Shown here: in pieces, positions 34,533 through 43,119 of the stretch
Position numbering within the stretch: the stretch's first letter is position 1
Layout: each line of letters opens with the position of its first letter
Source of the DNA: Marmoricola endophyticus
GTDB lineage: Bacteria; Actinomycetota; Actinomycetes; Propionibacteriales; Nocardioidaceae
NCBI RefSeq assembly: GCF_014644415.1
Contig: NZ_BMKQ01000001.1
Coordinates: 1,912,861 to 1,976,860, forward strand
Length of the DNA stretch: 64,000 nt
Reading direction: 5' to 3'
Made by a program: the position numbers and the translations under genes
Notes under the pieces: model-generated
Database searches by the model: none
What the model saw: only the letters and a program-made list of their open reading frames with translations
Told to the model about the DNA's origin: nothing

Positions 34533-35677
34533 CGCCGAAGACCGACGACCTCTGCATGAGCAGGGAGTACAACGACCGCTGGATCGACTCGCGGACCTGG
34601 TCGGTGACGTTGAAGGCCAGCATCGGGTCCTCGGCGCCGCCGCTGCCGTAGGAGTCGGTTACGGATCGGCTCGCCGAACTCGATCAGCCACTTCGAGGGC
34701 AGCGGGATCAGGCCCAGGGGCCCGAGCCACGGGAAGGTCGGCGTGATCGGGAGGTACGGCAGCCCCGCCAGCCGCGCCAGCGACGGCACGTTGCCGATCA
34801 GCGGGTAGATCTCCTCCGCGCCGACGACGGCGGTCGGGATGATCGGGACGCCGGTGCGGACCGCTGCGGAGACGAAGCCGCCCCGGCCGAAGCGCTGCAG
34901 CTTGTAGCGCTGGGAGAAAGGCTTGCCGATCCCCTTGAAGCCCTCGGGCCAGACGCCCACCAGCTCGCCGGCGCGCAGCAGCCGCTCGGCGTCCTCCTGG
35001 CAGGCCAGCGTCCCGCCGCCCTTGCGGACCAGCTCGGAGACGAACGGCAGCGCGAACACCAGGTCGGCGGCCAGCGGCCGCAGGTCCCGTCCCGTGTGGT
35101 CGTTGATCGTCACCGCGGTCATCAACCCATCCATCGGGACGGTCCCCGAGTGGTTGGAGACCATCAGGGCACCACCCTCGGCGGGGATGTTCTCCAGGCC
35201 GCGGACCTCGATCCGGAACCACTTGCGGGCGATCGGCCGCAGCGCGGTGAGGAAGAACCGGTGCGCGAGCTCGGGGTCGAAGCCGAAGTCGTCGACCTCG
35301 TAGTCGCCGGTGATCCGACGCCGGAGGAAGGCCAGCACCTCGGCCAGCCGGCGCTCCCACGCCTCGCCGAACATCTCCTGGGAGGCGGTGGTCAGCGCCT
35401 GCGCCCACTCGCGGACGGGGATCCCCTGCTCCCCCGCCGGGGCGGGGCCGGTGGGCTCGACCACGCGGACCGACGGGCGCTCGGGCTCCGGCGCCGCAGC
35501 GTCCTCGGCCCCGTCGTCGGGTCGCGCCGGCGGGGCCGCCGAGCGCTGGGACCGGCCGGGAGCGAGGTCGCGGGAGGAGGCGGACGGACGCGCACGGCCT
35601 GTCCCGCGGCCCGGCTTCCCGCGGGTCCCGAGCGGCCGGTCCGGGTCGCCCATCGCGATGATCTCGGCGTCAGGCAC
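34528..35677 (-). CDS. Lysophospholipid acyltransferase family protein, C-terminus frameshifted
   Basis: The frame from GTG 35677 encodes a Pro/Arg/Ala-rich leader (about 1-85), then an acyltransferase domain: ALMVSNHSGTVPMDGLM, GELVGVWPEGFKG and VPIIPTAVVGAEEIYP. At about 34658-34661 the frame goes wrong after EFGEPIR. One base further on, another frame reads a credible C-terminus (EDPMLAFNVTDQVRESIQ... VFGA) and stops at 34528. Without a correction the frame would run more than 500 codons antisense to the anti-sigma gene. The genomic position matches Rv0502. Either a sequencing error or a real one-base insertion; intact length would be about 380 residues. Confidence 0.82.
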
Positions 35678-36692
35678 CGGACTCGCCCTTGGTCAGCAGC
35701 TGCCGCACCGAGCCCTCCGCGCGCGCCACGCGGGGCGCCGCGAGCAGTCCGGGCCGCAGCGAGGCCCCGAAGTCGGCGACGGCCTCCGCCGTGGAGTACG
35801 ACGCGGAGAACCCGAGCGCGTCGCGGCACCGGGTGGTGTCGAGGACCCGTCCGTACTTCACGAAGGCGACCAGCTCGGGCGGGAAGTCGCCGAGTCGTGC
35901 CGATCGGGCCGCCTGGCCGACCCGGGCGACCGCGAACGACGGCATCGGCAGCGGGGGGCGGCCCAGCCGGCGGATCACCTGGCTGAGCAGCAGCACGCCG
36001 TCACCGGCGACGTTGAAGGTGCCGTGCACCGGCTTGGTCGTCGCGTGCTCGAGCACACCGAGGACGTCCTGCTCGTGGAGGAACTGCAGCCGTCCGTCGA
36101 AGCCGACCACGGTCGGGATCGCCGGCAGCCGGAGGTACTGCGTGATCGGCGAGACGACCTGCGGCCCGATCACGTTCGCGGCCCGCAGCATGGTGACCGT
36201 GACGTCGGGCCGCCGACGGGCGAAGCCGCGGACGTACGTCTCGACCTCGTTGACGTCCTTGCCGAACCCGGAGCGCGGCAAACGGCGCGGCTCGCTGTCC
36301 TCGGTGAAGATCGCCGGGTCGCGCGAGGACGCGCCGTACACCGTGCTGGAGGACTTGACCACGAGGTGGCGCACCGTCGCCGACTGCTGGCAGGCGGCCA
36401 GCAGCTGCATCGTCCCGATGACGTTGAGCTCCTTCATCGAGGAGCGGCCGGCGCTGTGGCTGGCCACGACGTTCATGTGGACGACCGTGTCGACCTGCTC
36501 GCGCGCGATGATCTTGCCGATCACCGGGTTGCGGATGTCGGCGCGCACGAAGTGCACACCGGCGTCGTCACCGCGCGGCGGCCGCACGTCGACCCCGATC
36601 ACCCGGTCGACGTCGTCGCGGGTGACCAGCCGACGCGAGAAGCGGCGGCCGAGGTCGGTGGCGACCCCGGTGACCAGCACGACACGACCCAC
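35670..36692 (-). CDS. NAD(P)-dependent sugar epimerase/dehydratase (extended SDR)
   Basis: The 340-residue extended SDR has VVLVTGVATDLGRR at the cofactor site, DIRNPVIGKII, HMNVVASHSAG, a serine run SSSTVYGA (the catalytic tyrosine motif is not a clean YxxxK), and FNVAGDGVLLLSQV near the end. It is the counterpart of the GalE-like protein of the BldC-bS22-epimerase-acyltransferase block in mycobacteria (Rv0501). Substrate is unknown. Its stop overlaps the start of the acyltransferase by 8 bp, so both are likely co-translated. Confidence 0.85.
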   Translation of the reverse strand: MGRVVLVTGVATDLGRRFSRRLVTRDDVDRVIGVDVRPPRGDDAGVHFVRADIRNPVIGKIIAREQVDTVVHMNVVASHSAGRSSMKELNVIGTMQLLAACQQSATVRHLVVKSSSTVYGASSRDPAIFTEDSEPRRLPRSGFGKDVNEVETYVRGFARRRPDVTVTMLRAANVIGPQVVSPITQYLRLPAIPTVVGFDGRLQFLHEQDVLGVLEHATTKPVHGTFNVAGDGVLLLSQVIRRLGRPPLPMPSFAVARVGQAARSARLGDFPPELVAFVKYGRVLDTTRCRDALGFSASYSTAEAVADFGASLRPGLLAAPRVARAEGSVRQLLTKGESGA

Positions 36693-36728
36693 GCGAGGCG
36701 CCCCTCCGGTTGGTGCGGCCTGATCGGC

Positions 36729-36830
36729 CTACTTGCCGAGCTTGCGGCGCTGGACCCGCGTCCTCTTCAGCAGCTTGCGGTGCTTCTTCTTGGCCATGCG
36801 CTTGCGGCGCTTCTTGACGACAGAACCCAC
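36729..36830 (-). CDS. Small ribosomal subunit protein bS22 (AURKAIP1/COX24 domain), 33 residues
   Basis: A 33-residue, extremely basic frame starts at GTG 36830: [17 protein letters not shown], then [16 protein letters not shown] and TAG. This is the actinobacterial bS22 protein, a ribosomal subunit found in mycobacterial structures and in the same place between bldC and the epimerase (Rv0500B). AAAGGTCCACTC lies just upstream as a ribosome site. Half the residues are Lys or Arg. Confidence 0.93.
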   Translation of the reverse strand: MGSVVKKRRKRMAKKKHRKLLKRTRVQRRKLGK

Positions 36831-36868
36831 GAGTGGACCTTTCACGACGACGTACGACTTCGGGTCTC

Positions 36869-36887
36869 CTGCCGGAGGGACCGGCAG
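36869..36887. terminator. Short hairpin between bldC and bS22
   Basis: CTGCCGG (36869-36875) and CCGGCAG (36881-36887) are perfect 7-bp arms with loop AGGGA. In the minus direction it lies 60 bp after the bldC stop and 39 bp before the bS22 start, so it may end bldC transcripts or fold in the bS22 leader. Confidence 0.4.
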
Positions 36888-36946
36888 AGCAACGCCGCCA
36901 GCCTAGCCGCCGGGACTCGGGCGGGCGAAACGCGGTGGTGCGCCGG

Positions 36947-37153
36947 TCAGCCGGTCTGGAAGAAGGAGCCCTTGAGGTACTCGTTGACGTCGCTCTCGCT
37001 GACCCGGAAGGAGCGCCCGACACGGACCGCCGGCAGCTCACCGGAGTGCAGCAGGCGGTAGACCGTCATCTTGGAGACGCGCATGACCGAGGCCACCTCG
37101 GCCACGGTCAGGAACTTGACCTCGGAGATGTCCCCGTTGAGGTTCGAGCTCAT
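36947..37153 (-). CDS. bldC: BldC-family DNA-binding protein (MerR-like helix-turn-helix)
   Basis: The 68-residue protein equals Streptomyces BldC in length. It is a single winged helix-turn-helix: FLTVAEVASVMRVSKMTVYRLLHSGELPAVRVGRSFRV, then ESDVNEYLKGSF. BldC binds direct repeats cooperatively and holds back development in Streptomyces; its orthologue Rv0500A is conserved in non-sporulating relatives. ATG 37153 fits the family start; the longer frame to 37246 covers the promoter, where TATCCT (37210-37205 on this strand) is a -10 candidate. Confidence 0.93.
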   Translation of the reverse strand: MSSNLNGDISEVKFLTVAEVASVMRVSKMTVYRLLHSGELPAVRVGRSFRVSESDVNEYLKGSFFQTG

Positions 37154-37263
37154 CTGCACACCACTTTCGCACTGGCGCGGAAGGCTCCGCGCGTCGTTCA
37201 AGTGAGGATAGGGCCTCGTGTGACTGTTGGGGAAGTCGAACCCCATTAATCGTCTCAGTCAGC

Positions 37264-38472
37264 TCACAGGTGCGGGTCCAGACCGTTGAGTGGGAACGCC
37301 GCCTGACGGGTCGCGTGGACCGTGCGGTCCAGCCAGGTGTCCGGGTTGTAGCCGTTACCCCACGGGTCGAACCGTGGCTCGACGCCGTCGGTCATCCGCA
37401 GCGGCGCGTCCTGGCCCGTACGGTCGCGCACCAGCCGGCGCCAGTCCTCGGGCGTCTCGAGCGCCGAGTCCAGCGGACGGCCCGCCACGACGCCGAGCAG
37501 GTGGGTCCAGGCGCGGGGCACGACGTCGACGACGGCGTACCCGCCACCACCGGTGGCGACCCAGCGCCCGTCGGCGACCTCGTGGGCGAGCTCGTGCAGG
37601 GCGGCGTACGCCTGCCGCTGGCCGTCGACGGAGAGCATCAGGTGGCCCAGCGGGTCGTCGCGGTGGGCGTCGCAGCCCTGCTGCGTCACCAGCACCTGCG
37701 GGGAGAACTCCCGCAGCAGCGGGGGGACGACGGCGTCGAACGCCCGCAGCCAGCCGGCGTCCGCAAGCCCGGGCGGCAGCGCGACGTTGACCGCAGCACC
37801 CTCCGCATCGGGGCCACCGACGTCGTGCGCGAAGCCGGTGCCCGGGAAGAGCATCTGGCCCGTCTCGTGCAGTGAGACGGTGAGGACCCGCGGGTCGTCC
37901 CAGAACACCTTCTCGACGCCGTCGCCGTGGTGGACGTCGAGGTCGACGTACGCCACCCGCTCCACCCCCTGGGACAGCAGCCAGGTGATCGCGACCGCCA
38001 CGTCGTTGTAGACGCAGAACCCGGAGGCCCGGTCGGGCATCGCGTGGTGCAGCCCGCCGGCGACGTTGGCGGCGTGGAGGTACTCGCCCTCCCAGACCAG
38101 CCGGGCCGCCTCCTTCGTGGCCCCCACGACGTGGCGCGCCGCCTCGTGCATCCCGACGAAGGTCGGGTTGTCCTCGGTGCCCAGGCCGAGCCTGGCCTCG
38201 ACCCGGCTCGGGTCGTCGCTGGAGCGTCGTACGGCCTCGATCAGCTCGGGGGTGTGCACCGTCAGCAGGTCCTCGTCGGTGCCGTGCGGCGCCGGGACCA
38301 GCGGGAGGCCGTGCGGGGAGTCACCGCCCTCGAGCACACCGAGCTGGCCGGCCAGCCGCATCGTGAGGTCGACGCGCACGGGGTTCATCGGGTGCGCCGG
38401 ACCGAAGTCGTAGCCGGTCAGCGACTCGTCGAAGACCACGCACGCTGAGCAGGCTTCCGGGCGGGGCTCCAT
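37264..38472 (-). CDS. AcuC-like histone-deacetylase-family hydrolase
   Basis: The 402-residue protein has the zinc deacetylase pattern: GGLHHAM (general-base histidines), YVDLDVHHGDGVEKVFW (zinc aspartate and histidine), the second metal aspartate in QGCDAHRDDPLGHL, and GGGGYAV with the catalytic tyrosine. AcuC proteins remove acetyl groups from lysines such as that of acetyl-CoA synthetase. ATG 38472 follows TAGGGT by 7 nt on this strand, which favours it over GTG 38490. No acs gene is adjacent. Confidence 0.88.
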   Translation of the reverse strand: MEPRPEACSACVVFDESLTGYDFGPAHPMNPVRVDLTMRLAGQLGVLEGGDSPHGLPLVPAPHGTDEDLLTVHTPELIEAVRRSSDDPSRVEARLGLGTEDNPTFVGMHEAARHVVGATKEAARLVWEGEYLHAANVAGGLHHAMPDRASGFCVYNDVAVAITWLLSQGVERVAYVDLDVHHGDGVEKVFWDDPRVLTVSLHETGQMLFPGTGFAHDVGGPDAEGAAVNVALPPGLADAGWLRAFDAVVPPLLREFSPQVLVTQQGCDAHRDDPLGHLMLSVDGQRQAYAALHELAHEVADGRWVATGGGGYAVVDVVPRAWTHLLGVVAGRPLDSALETPEDWRRLVRDRTGQDAPLRMTDGVEPRFDPWGNGYNPDTWLDRTVHATRQAAFPLNGLDPHL

Positions 38473-38506
38473 GCCGGGGACCCTACCCACGACGCCGTTC
38501 GCGCGA

Positions 38507-39304
38507 TCACTCGCCGGAGAGCTCCCGGGAGCGGTTGGCCGCGGCCTCCATCGCCGTCATGAACGCCGCGCGGACCCGGTGGTCCTCAAGCTGGCGGACC
38601 GCCGCGGCGGTGGTCCCGCCCGGGGACGTGACGCGCTCGCGCAGCACCGTCGGGTGCTCACCGGTCTCGCGCAGCAGCTTCGCCGAGCCGGACACGGTCT
38701 GGACGACGAGGTCGGTCGCGGTCGCCCGCGGCAGGCCCAGGCTGACGCCGGCGTCGATCATCGACTCGACCACGTAGAAGAGGTACGCCGGGCCCGACCC
38801 GCTGATCGCCGTGACCGCGTCGAGCTGTCCCTCGGGGACGCGCGCCACCTTGCCCGTCGTGGCGAGCATCTCCTCGACCCGCGCCAGGTGCTCCTCGTCG
38901 CAGTGGCTGCCCGGCGCGATCGCGTGCATGCCCTCGTCGACCAGGGCGGGCGTGTTCGGCATGGCCCGGACGACGGGCAGCCCGTCGGGCACCCGGGCCT
39001 CGATGAAGCCGGTGGTGATGCCGGCGGCGAGCGACACCACGAGCGTGCCCGGGCGCAGGGACGCACCGACCTCGGCGAGCACGGCGCCCATGTCCTGGGG
39101 CTTGACCACCAGCAGCACCGAGTCGGCCTCGGCGACCGCCTCGGTGTTCGCCAGGACGGTCACTCCGTGCTTCTCGGTCAGCTGCCGCGCACGGTCGGGC
39201 CGCTTCTCCCCGACCCGCACCTGGTCCGGGGACAGGCCACCGGACAGCAGGCCCGCGAGCAGCGCCTCGCCCATCACCCCGACTCCGAGGATGGCAACGG
39301 TCAT
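38507..39304 (-). CDS. proC: Pyrroline-5-carboxylate reductase
   Basis: ProC reduces pyrroline-5-carboxylate to proline with NAD(P)H. The 265-residue protein has the Rossmann motif AILGVGVMGEALLAG, VKPQDM, RAMPNTPA, and the signature TAISGSGPAYLFYVVES with TSPGGTTAAA. It starts at ATG 39304, 3 bp after the proline dehydrogenase stop, so synthesis and breakdown of proline are in one operon. Confidence 0.95.
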   Translation of the reverse strand: MTVAILGVGVMGEALLAGLLSGGLSPDQVRVGEKRPDRARQLTEKHGVTVLANTEAVAEADSVLLVVKPQDMGAVLAEVGASLRPGTLVVSLAAGITTGFIEARVPDGLPVVRAMPNTPALVDEGMHAIAPGSHCDEEHLARVEEMLATTGKVARVPEGQLDAVTAISGSGPAYLFYVVESMIDAGVSLGLPRATATDLVVQTVSGSAKLLRETGEHPTVLRERVTSPGGTTAAAVRQLEDHRVRAAFMTAMEAAANRSRELSGE

Positions 39305-39307
39305 GGC

Positions 39308-40237
39308 TCAGCCCTTCGTGAGCAGGGATCGGGCGAAGAAGGTCAGGTTGCTCGGGCGCTCGGCCAGGCGACGCATGAGGTAGCCGTACCACTGCACGCC
39401 GTAGGGGACGTAGACACGCATGGTCTCCCCCGCGTCGGCCAGCCGCTCCTGCTCGGCGGGGCGGATGCCGTAGAGCATCTGGTACTCGTAGGAGTCCGGG
39501 GTACGGCCGTGCCGGCTGGCCAGCGCGCCCGCGATCTGCACCAGCTGGGGGTCGTGGCTGGCCACCATCGGGTAGCCGGCGCCGCCCATCAGCACCTTGA
39601 GGCAGCGGACGTACGACAGCGAGACCTCGTGGCGCTCCTGGTAGGCGACCCGGGCGGGCTCGTCGTACGCGCCCTTGCACAGGCGCACCCGCGAGCCCTC
39701 GTACGCGAGGTCACGGCAGTCCTGCTCGGTGCGGTGGAGGTAGGCCTGCAGCACCGCCCCCGTCTCGGGGAAGTCGACCCGCAGCGTGCGCAGCGTCTCC
39801 AGCGTGCGGTCGGTGGTGGTGTGGTCCTCCATGTCGAGGGTGACCGTGGTGCCGAGCTCCCGCGCGGCACGGCAGATGGTGCGCGCGTTGGTCAGCGCCA
39901 GCGCGTCGCCCTCGGAGCCCAGCGCCTGGCCGACCGCGGACAGCTTCACCGAGACCTCGGCACCGTGCGCGAGGTTGTGCGCCGCGAGCCCGGCCAGCAG
40001 GTCGACGTACGCCTGCGTGGTCGCGTTCGCCTGCGCGACGTCGGTGGTGTCCTCGCCGAGGTAGTCCAGCGTCACCCGCCGCCCGGTGCCCACCAGCTCC
40101 TGCGTCGCCGTCACCGCGTCGGCGTTGGACTCGCCCGGCACATAGCGGCGCACGATCCCGCTGCTCACCGGCATCGTCTCGGCCAGGTGCTTCACCCGGT
40201 CGCTCTTGGCCAGCCAGAGGATGGAGTCGCGCAGCAC
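39308..40237 (-). CDS. Proline dehydrogenase (monofunctional PRODH)
   Basis: This FAD enzyme oxidises proline to pyrroline-5-carboxylate. The 309-residue protein is the short single-domain type: VTLDYLGEDTTDV, VSVKLSAVGQAL, TLDMEDHTTTD, VRLCKGAYDEP, and the closing YEYQMLYGIRP with RVYVPYG and YLMRRLAERPSN. GTG 40237 follows TACCGT by 6 nt on this strand; the frame continues upstream only into repeat DNA. The enzyme probably passes electrons to the quinone pool. Confidence 0.94.
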   Translation of the reverse strand: MLRDSILWLAKSDRVKHLAETMPVSSGIVRRYVPGESNADAVTATQELVGTGRRVTLDYLGEDTTDVAQANATTQAYVDLLAGLAAHNLAHGAEVSVKLSAVGQALGSEGDALALTNARTICRAARELGTTVTLDMEDHTTTDRTLETLRTLRVDFPETGAVLQAYLHRTEQDCRDLAYEGSRVRLCKGAYDEPARVAYQERHEVSLSYVRCLKVLMGGAGYPMVASHDPQLVQIAGALASRHGRTPDSYEYQMLYGIRPAEQERLADAGETMRVYVPYGVQWYGYLMRRLAERPSNLTFFARSLLTKG

Positions 40238-40262
40238 GGCGACACGGTACGCCCTCCGGACG

Positions 40263-40433
40263 AGGTCTCGACGCCCGCTCGCAGACAGCCGGGAGGTCTC
40301 GACGCGCTCGCTGGCGCTCGCTGCTCGACCACCTCGGTGGTCGAGCCCGACCGAGCCCTGCGAGGGAGGACGTCGAGACCTCAAGCGGTGGTCGAGCCCG
40401 ACCGAGCCCTGCGAGGGAGGACGTCGAGACCTC
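40263..40433. repeat. Dispersed palindromic repeat with a 47-bp direct duplication
   Basis: This 171-bp block lies between the proline dehydrogenase promoter and the end of the TIM-barrel gene. It has two left-type elements (GGTCTCGACGC..., GGAGGTCTCGACGCGCTCGC), a central CTCGACCACC facing GGTGGTCGAG, and two identical 47-bp segments starting at 40336 and 40387 (GGTGGTCGAGCCCGACCGAG ... GACGTCGAGACCTC). It is the only copy here not between convergent genes. Confidence 0.85.
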
Positions 40434-40445
40434 CGCACTCGTGAC

Positions 40446-41249
40446 CTACTGCGGCGACGTGGCGAAGTGCAGCCGGGCGAAGGCGAGCGACTCGGCGAGG
40501 TCGCGCTCGCGGTCCTCGCGGCTGCCGGACTTGCGGGTGTTCACCTCGGCGACGATGTGGCCGGTGAACCCCTCGTTCGCCAGGTGCTCGAGCAGGGGGC
40601 CGACGGGCATCGCCCCGCGACCGGGGACGAGGTGCTCGTCCTTGGCCGACCCGGAGCCGTCGGTCAGGTGGACGTGGCGCAGCCGGTCACCGAGGCGCTT
40701 GCACATGTCGACCGGGTCGGACTGGGCGGTGGCGGCGTGGGAGAGGTCGACGGTGGTGTTCGCGTACGACTCCTCCGAGGGGTCCCAGCCGGGGACGTAC
40801 ACCTGCACCTCGCGCTTGGAGGTGGCGCGCCAGGGGTACATGTTCTCCACGGCGAAGGCGATGCCGGTCTCGTCCTCGAGCCGGGCGATCCCCTCGACGA
40901 AGCCGGCGGCGTAGTCGCGCTGCCAGCGGAACGGCGGGTGCACGACCACGACGTCGGCCGACAGGTCGCGCGCCATCCGCGCCGAGCGGCGCAGCTTCTC
41001 CCACGGGTCGGTGCCCCACACCCGCTGCGTGATCAGCAGGCAGGGTGCGTGCACGGCGCACACCGGCACCTGGTGGTAGTCGACGAGGTGGGCGATCTGC
41101 TCGGTGCTCTGGGAGAGGTCGTCGAGCGCGACCATGACCTCGACGGCGTCGTACCCGAGGCGGGCGGCGTACTCGAAGGCCTGCGCCGGCGACTCGGGGT
41201 AGACCGACGCCGTGGACAGAGCCATCAGCGGGCCCGTCGACCCGCTCAC
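40446..41249 (-). CDS. Sugar phosphate isomerase/epimerase family TIM-barrel protein
   Basis: The 267-residue protein fits the AP-endonuclease-2 / xylose-isomerase-like TIM barrel: [29 protein letters not shown], then [26 protein letters not shown] with a metal glutamate, VDLSHAATA with histidine, HVHLTDG and IVAEVNTRK. Substrate is unknown. It pairs with the Ppx-like gene through a GTGA overlap, as Rv0496-Rv0498 do in M. tuberculosis. Confidence 0.88.
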   Translation of the reverse strand: MSGSTGPLMALSTASVYPESPAQAFEYAARLGYDAVEVMVALDDLSQSTEQIAHLVDYHQVPVCAVHAPCLLITQRVWGTDPWEKLRRSARMARDLSADVVVVHPPFRWQRDYAAGFVEGIARLEDETGIAFAVENMYPWRATSKREVQVYVPGWDPSEESYANTTVDLSHAATAQSDPVDMCKRLGDRLRHVHLTDGSGSAKDEHLVPGRGAMPVGPLLEHLANEGFTGHIVAEVNTRKSGSREDRERDLAESLAFARLHFATSPQ

Positions 41250-42205
41250 GAGAGCGGGTCGCCGGAGTCGTCGGGGTCCTGGCTGGTGATCTGGTCCAGG
41301 CGGCGCAGGATCACGCCCTCGCGCAGCGCCCACGGGCAGATCTCCAGCTCGCTCAGGCCGAAGATGTCGAGCACCGCGTCGGCGACCAGGGCGCCGGCGA
41401 GCATCTGGTGGGACCGGCTGGCGGAGACGCCGGGCAGGCCGGCGATCTCGTCGTCGCTCATCTCGGCCAGCTTGGGGATCCAGCCGCGCAGGTCCTCCGC
41501 CGACAGCGTGCGCGGCACGAACTCACCGTCGCTGGAGGGCGCGGCACCGCAGATCCGGGCGAGCGAGCGGAACGTCTTCGAGGTGGCGACGGCGCGGTCG
41601 GGGGTGCCGGCGCGCAGCAGCTTGCCGGCGTCCTCGGCGACCGCCGAGCGCACCAGCTTGCGCAGCGCGCGTACCGAGGCCTCGTCGGTCCCGCCGGCGA
41701 GGTGGTCGCGGGTCAGCCGGGCGGCACCGAGCGGCATCGACCAGGCGACGTCGGGGGCCTCGTCGCCGCCGCCGGCGACCTCGAGCGAGCCGCCTCCGAT
41801 GTCGAAGACGGCGAGGCGACCCGAGGACCAGCCGAACCAGCGTCGTACGGCCAGGAAGGTCAGCCGCGCCTCGTCCTCCCCGGGGAGGACGTCCACGACG
41901 ACGCCGGTCCGCTCGGCCACGTGGGCCAGGACCTCCTCGGCGTTCACCGCGTCGCGGACCGCGGAGGTCGCGAAGCCCACGGTCTCCGCGCAGCCCTTGT
42001 CCTCCGCGACCTCCAGCGCCTCCGAGACGAAGTCGGTCAGCGCCTCGACCCCCTCGGCGGACACCGCCCCCGCGTCGTCGAGGTGCTCGGCCAGCCGCAG
42101 CCGCCGCTTGTGGGAGAAGGCGGGCGTCGGCGCGGCTCCGCGGTGGGCGTCCACGACGAGCAGGTGCCCGGTGTTGGACCCGATGTCGAGCACGCCGATG
42201 CGCAT
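41246..42205 (-). CDS. Ppx/GppA family exopolyphosphatase
   Basis: The 319-residue protein of the ASKHA fold has the phosphate loop [16 protein letters not shown], a second loop [13 protein letters not shown], and the catalytic glutamate region [10 protein letters not shown]. It should hydrolyse polyphosphate or (p)ppGpp-type nucleotides; the short form (no C-terminal HD domain) is like Rv0496 (PPX1). ATG 42205 follows TAGTTT by 7 nt; TTG 42214 is an alternative. It is divergent from the Cys-rich gene at 42241. Confidence 0.92.
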   Translation of the reverse strand: MRIGVLDIGSNTGHLLVVDAHRGAAPTPAFSHKRRLRLAEHLDDAGAVSAEGVEALTDFVSEALEVAEDKGCAETVGFATSAVRDAVNAEEVLAHVAERTGVVVDVLPGEDEARLTFLAVRRWFGWSSGRLAVFDIGGGSLEVAGGGDEAPDVAWSMPLGAARLTRDHLAGGTDEASVRALRKLVRSAVAEDAGKLLRAGTPDRAVATSKTFRSLARICGAAPSSDGEFVPRTLSAEDLRGWIPKLAEMSDDEIAGLPGVSASRSHQMLAGALVADAVLDIFGLSELEICPWALREGVILRRLDQITSQDPDDSGDPLS

Positions 42206-42212
42206 GGGCCCC

Positions 42213-42233
42213 AAACTACCCGGGGGCTACGGT
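42213..42233. promoter_or_regulatory. Back-to-back divergent -10 elements for two leaderless genes
   Basis: TAGTTT on the minus strand (42218-42213) lies 7 nt before the Ppx ATG, and TACGGT on the plus strand (42228-42233) lies 7 nt before the GTG at 42241. Only 9 bp separates the two hexamers, so both genes share one short control region and their -35 sites must overlap the other gene's -10. Confidence 0.5.
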
Positions 42234-42240
42234 GTGCCCC

Positions 42241-43044
42241 GTGCCCGAGGTCGACCTGGACTTCCCCCGTGCGTGGGTCGAGTTCCCCGACCCCGCCGAC
42301 GACGACCAGGTCTTCCGCTGCGACCTGACCTGGCTGACGTCGCGCTGGAGCTGCATCTTCGGCCAGGGCTGCCCCGGCATGTACGACACCTCGCCCGACG
42401 CGGGCTGCTGCACGCTGGGCGCCCACTTCAGCGACGACGAGGACCAGGAGCGGGTCGCCGGCTGGGTCGAGCGCCTCGACGACTCCACCTGGGAGCGGCG
42501 CCCCCTCGCCCTCGACGAGGCCGGCGACGTGGCCCGCGCGGGCTGGGTCGAGGCCGAGGAGAACCCCGAGGACCCGGAGACGCCCGAGCTCAAGACCCGC
42601 GTCGTCGACGGGGCGTGCATCTTCCACAACTCGCGCGGCTTCGAGGGCGGCTACGGGTGCTCGCTGCACGCGCTGGCGCTGCGCGAGGGGGTCTCGATCG
42701 TGGAGACCAAGCCGGACGTGTGCTGGCAGCTGCCGCTGCGGCGCACCTTCCGCGACGTGGAGCGGCCCGACGACACCTCGTACACCGAGGTCTCGATCGG
42801 GGAGTACGACCGCCGCGGCTGGGGCCCCGGCGGCCACGACCTGGACTGGTACTGCTCGGGCAACACCGAGGCCCACGTCGGCCGTGAGCCGGTCTACCGG
42901 ACCAACCGCGACGAGCTGGTGGCCCTGATGGGCCGGCCGGCGTACGACGTCCTCGTGCGGCTGTGCGAGGAGCGCGAGGCCGCACGCGCCGCCGGAGCCC
43001 CGCTGGCACCGCACCCCGCGGACCCCGCACCGTCCGACGGCTGA
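42241..43044 (+). CDS. Conserved cysteine-rich protein (Rv0495c-like)
   Basis: The 267-residue protein opens [20 protein letters not shown] and contains many cysteines: [59 protein letters not shown] and WYCSG. Together these could bind a metal or Fe-S cluster. The [19 protein letters not shown] segment and position beside Ppx match the mycobacterial conserved protein Rv0495c, of unknown function. GTG 42241 follows TACGGT by 7 nt. No catalytic domain is recognisable. Confidence 0.8.
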   Translation: MPEVDLDFPRAWVEFPDPADDDQVFRCDLTWLTSRWSCIFGQGCPGMYDTSPDAGCCTLGAHFSDDEDQERVAGWVERLDDSTWERRPLALDEAGDVARAGWVEAEENPEDPETPELKTRVVDGACIFHNSRGFEGGYGCSLHALALREGVSIVETKPDVCWQLPLRRTFRDVERPDDTSYTEVSIGEYDRRGWGPGGHDLDWYCSGNTEAHVGREPVYRTNRDELVALMGRPAYDVLVRLCEEREAARAAGAPLAPHPADPAPSDG

Positions 43045-43068
43045 GACCGCGCGTCTTGCATCGCGGAG

Positions 43069-43086
43069 CGACACACCCCGGTGTCG
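43069..43086. terminator. Weak hairpin after the Cys-rich gene
   Basis: CGACAC (43069-43074) and GTGTCG (43081-43086) are perfect 6-bp arms around ACCCCG, 25 bp after the stop at 43044 and before the -10 of the next gene. It may end transcription of the first gene, but short arms make the call weak. Confidence 0.35.
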
Positions 43087-43119
43087 AGTGAGATCCGTCG
43101 CACCCTCACAATCGTCGGC

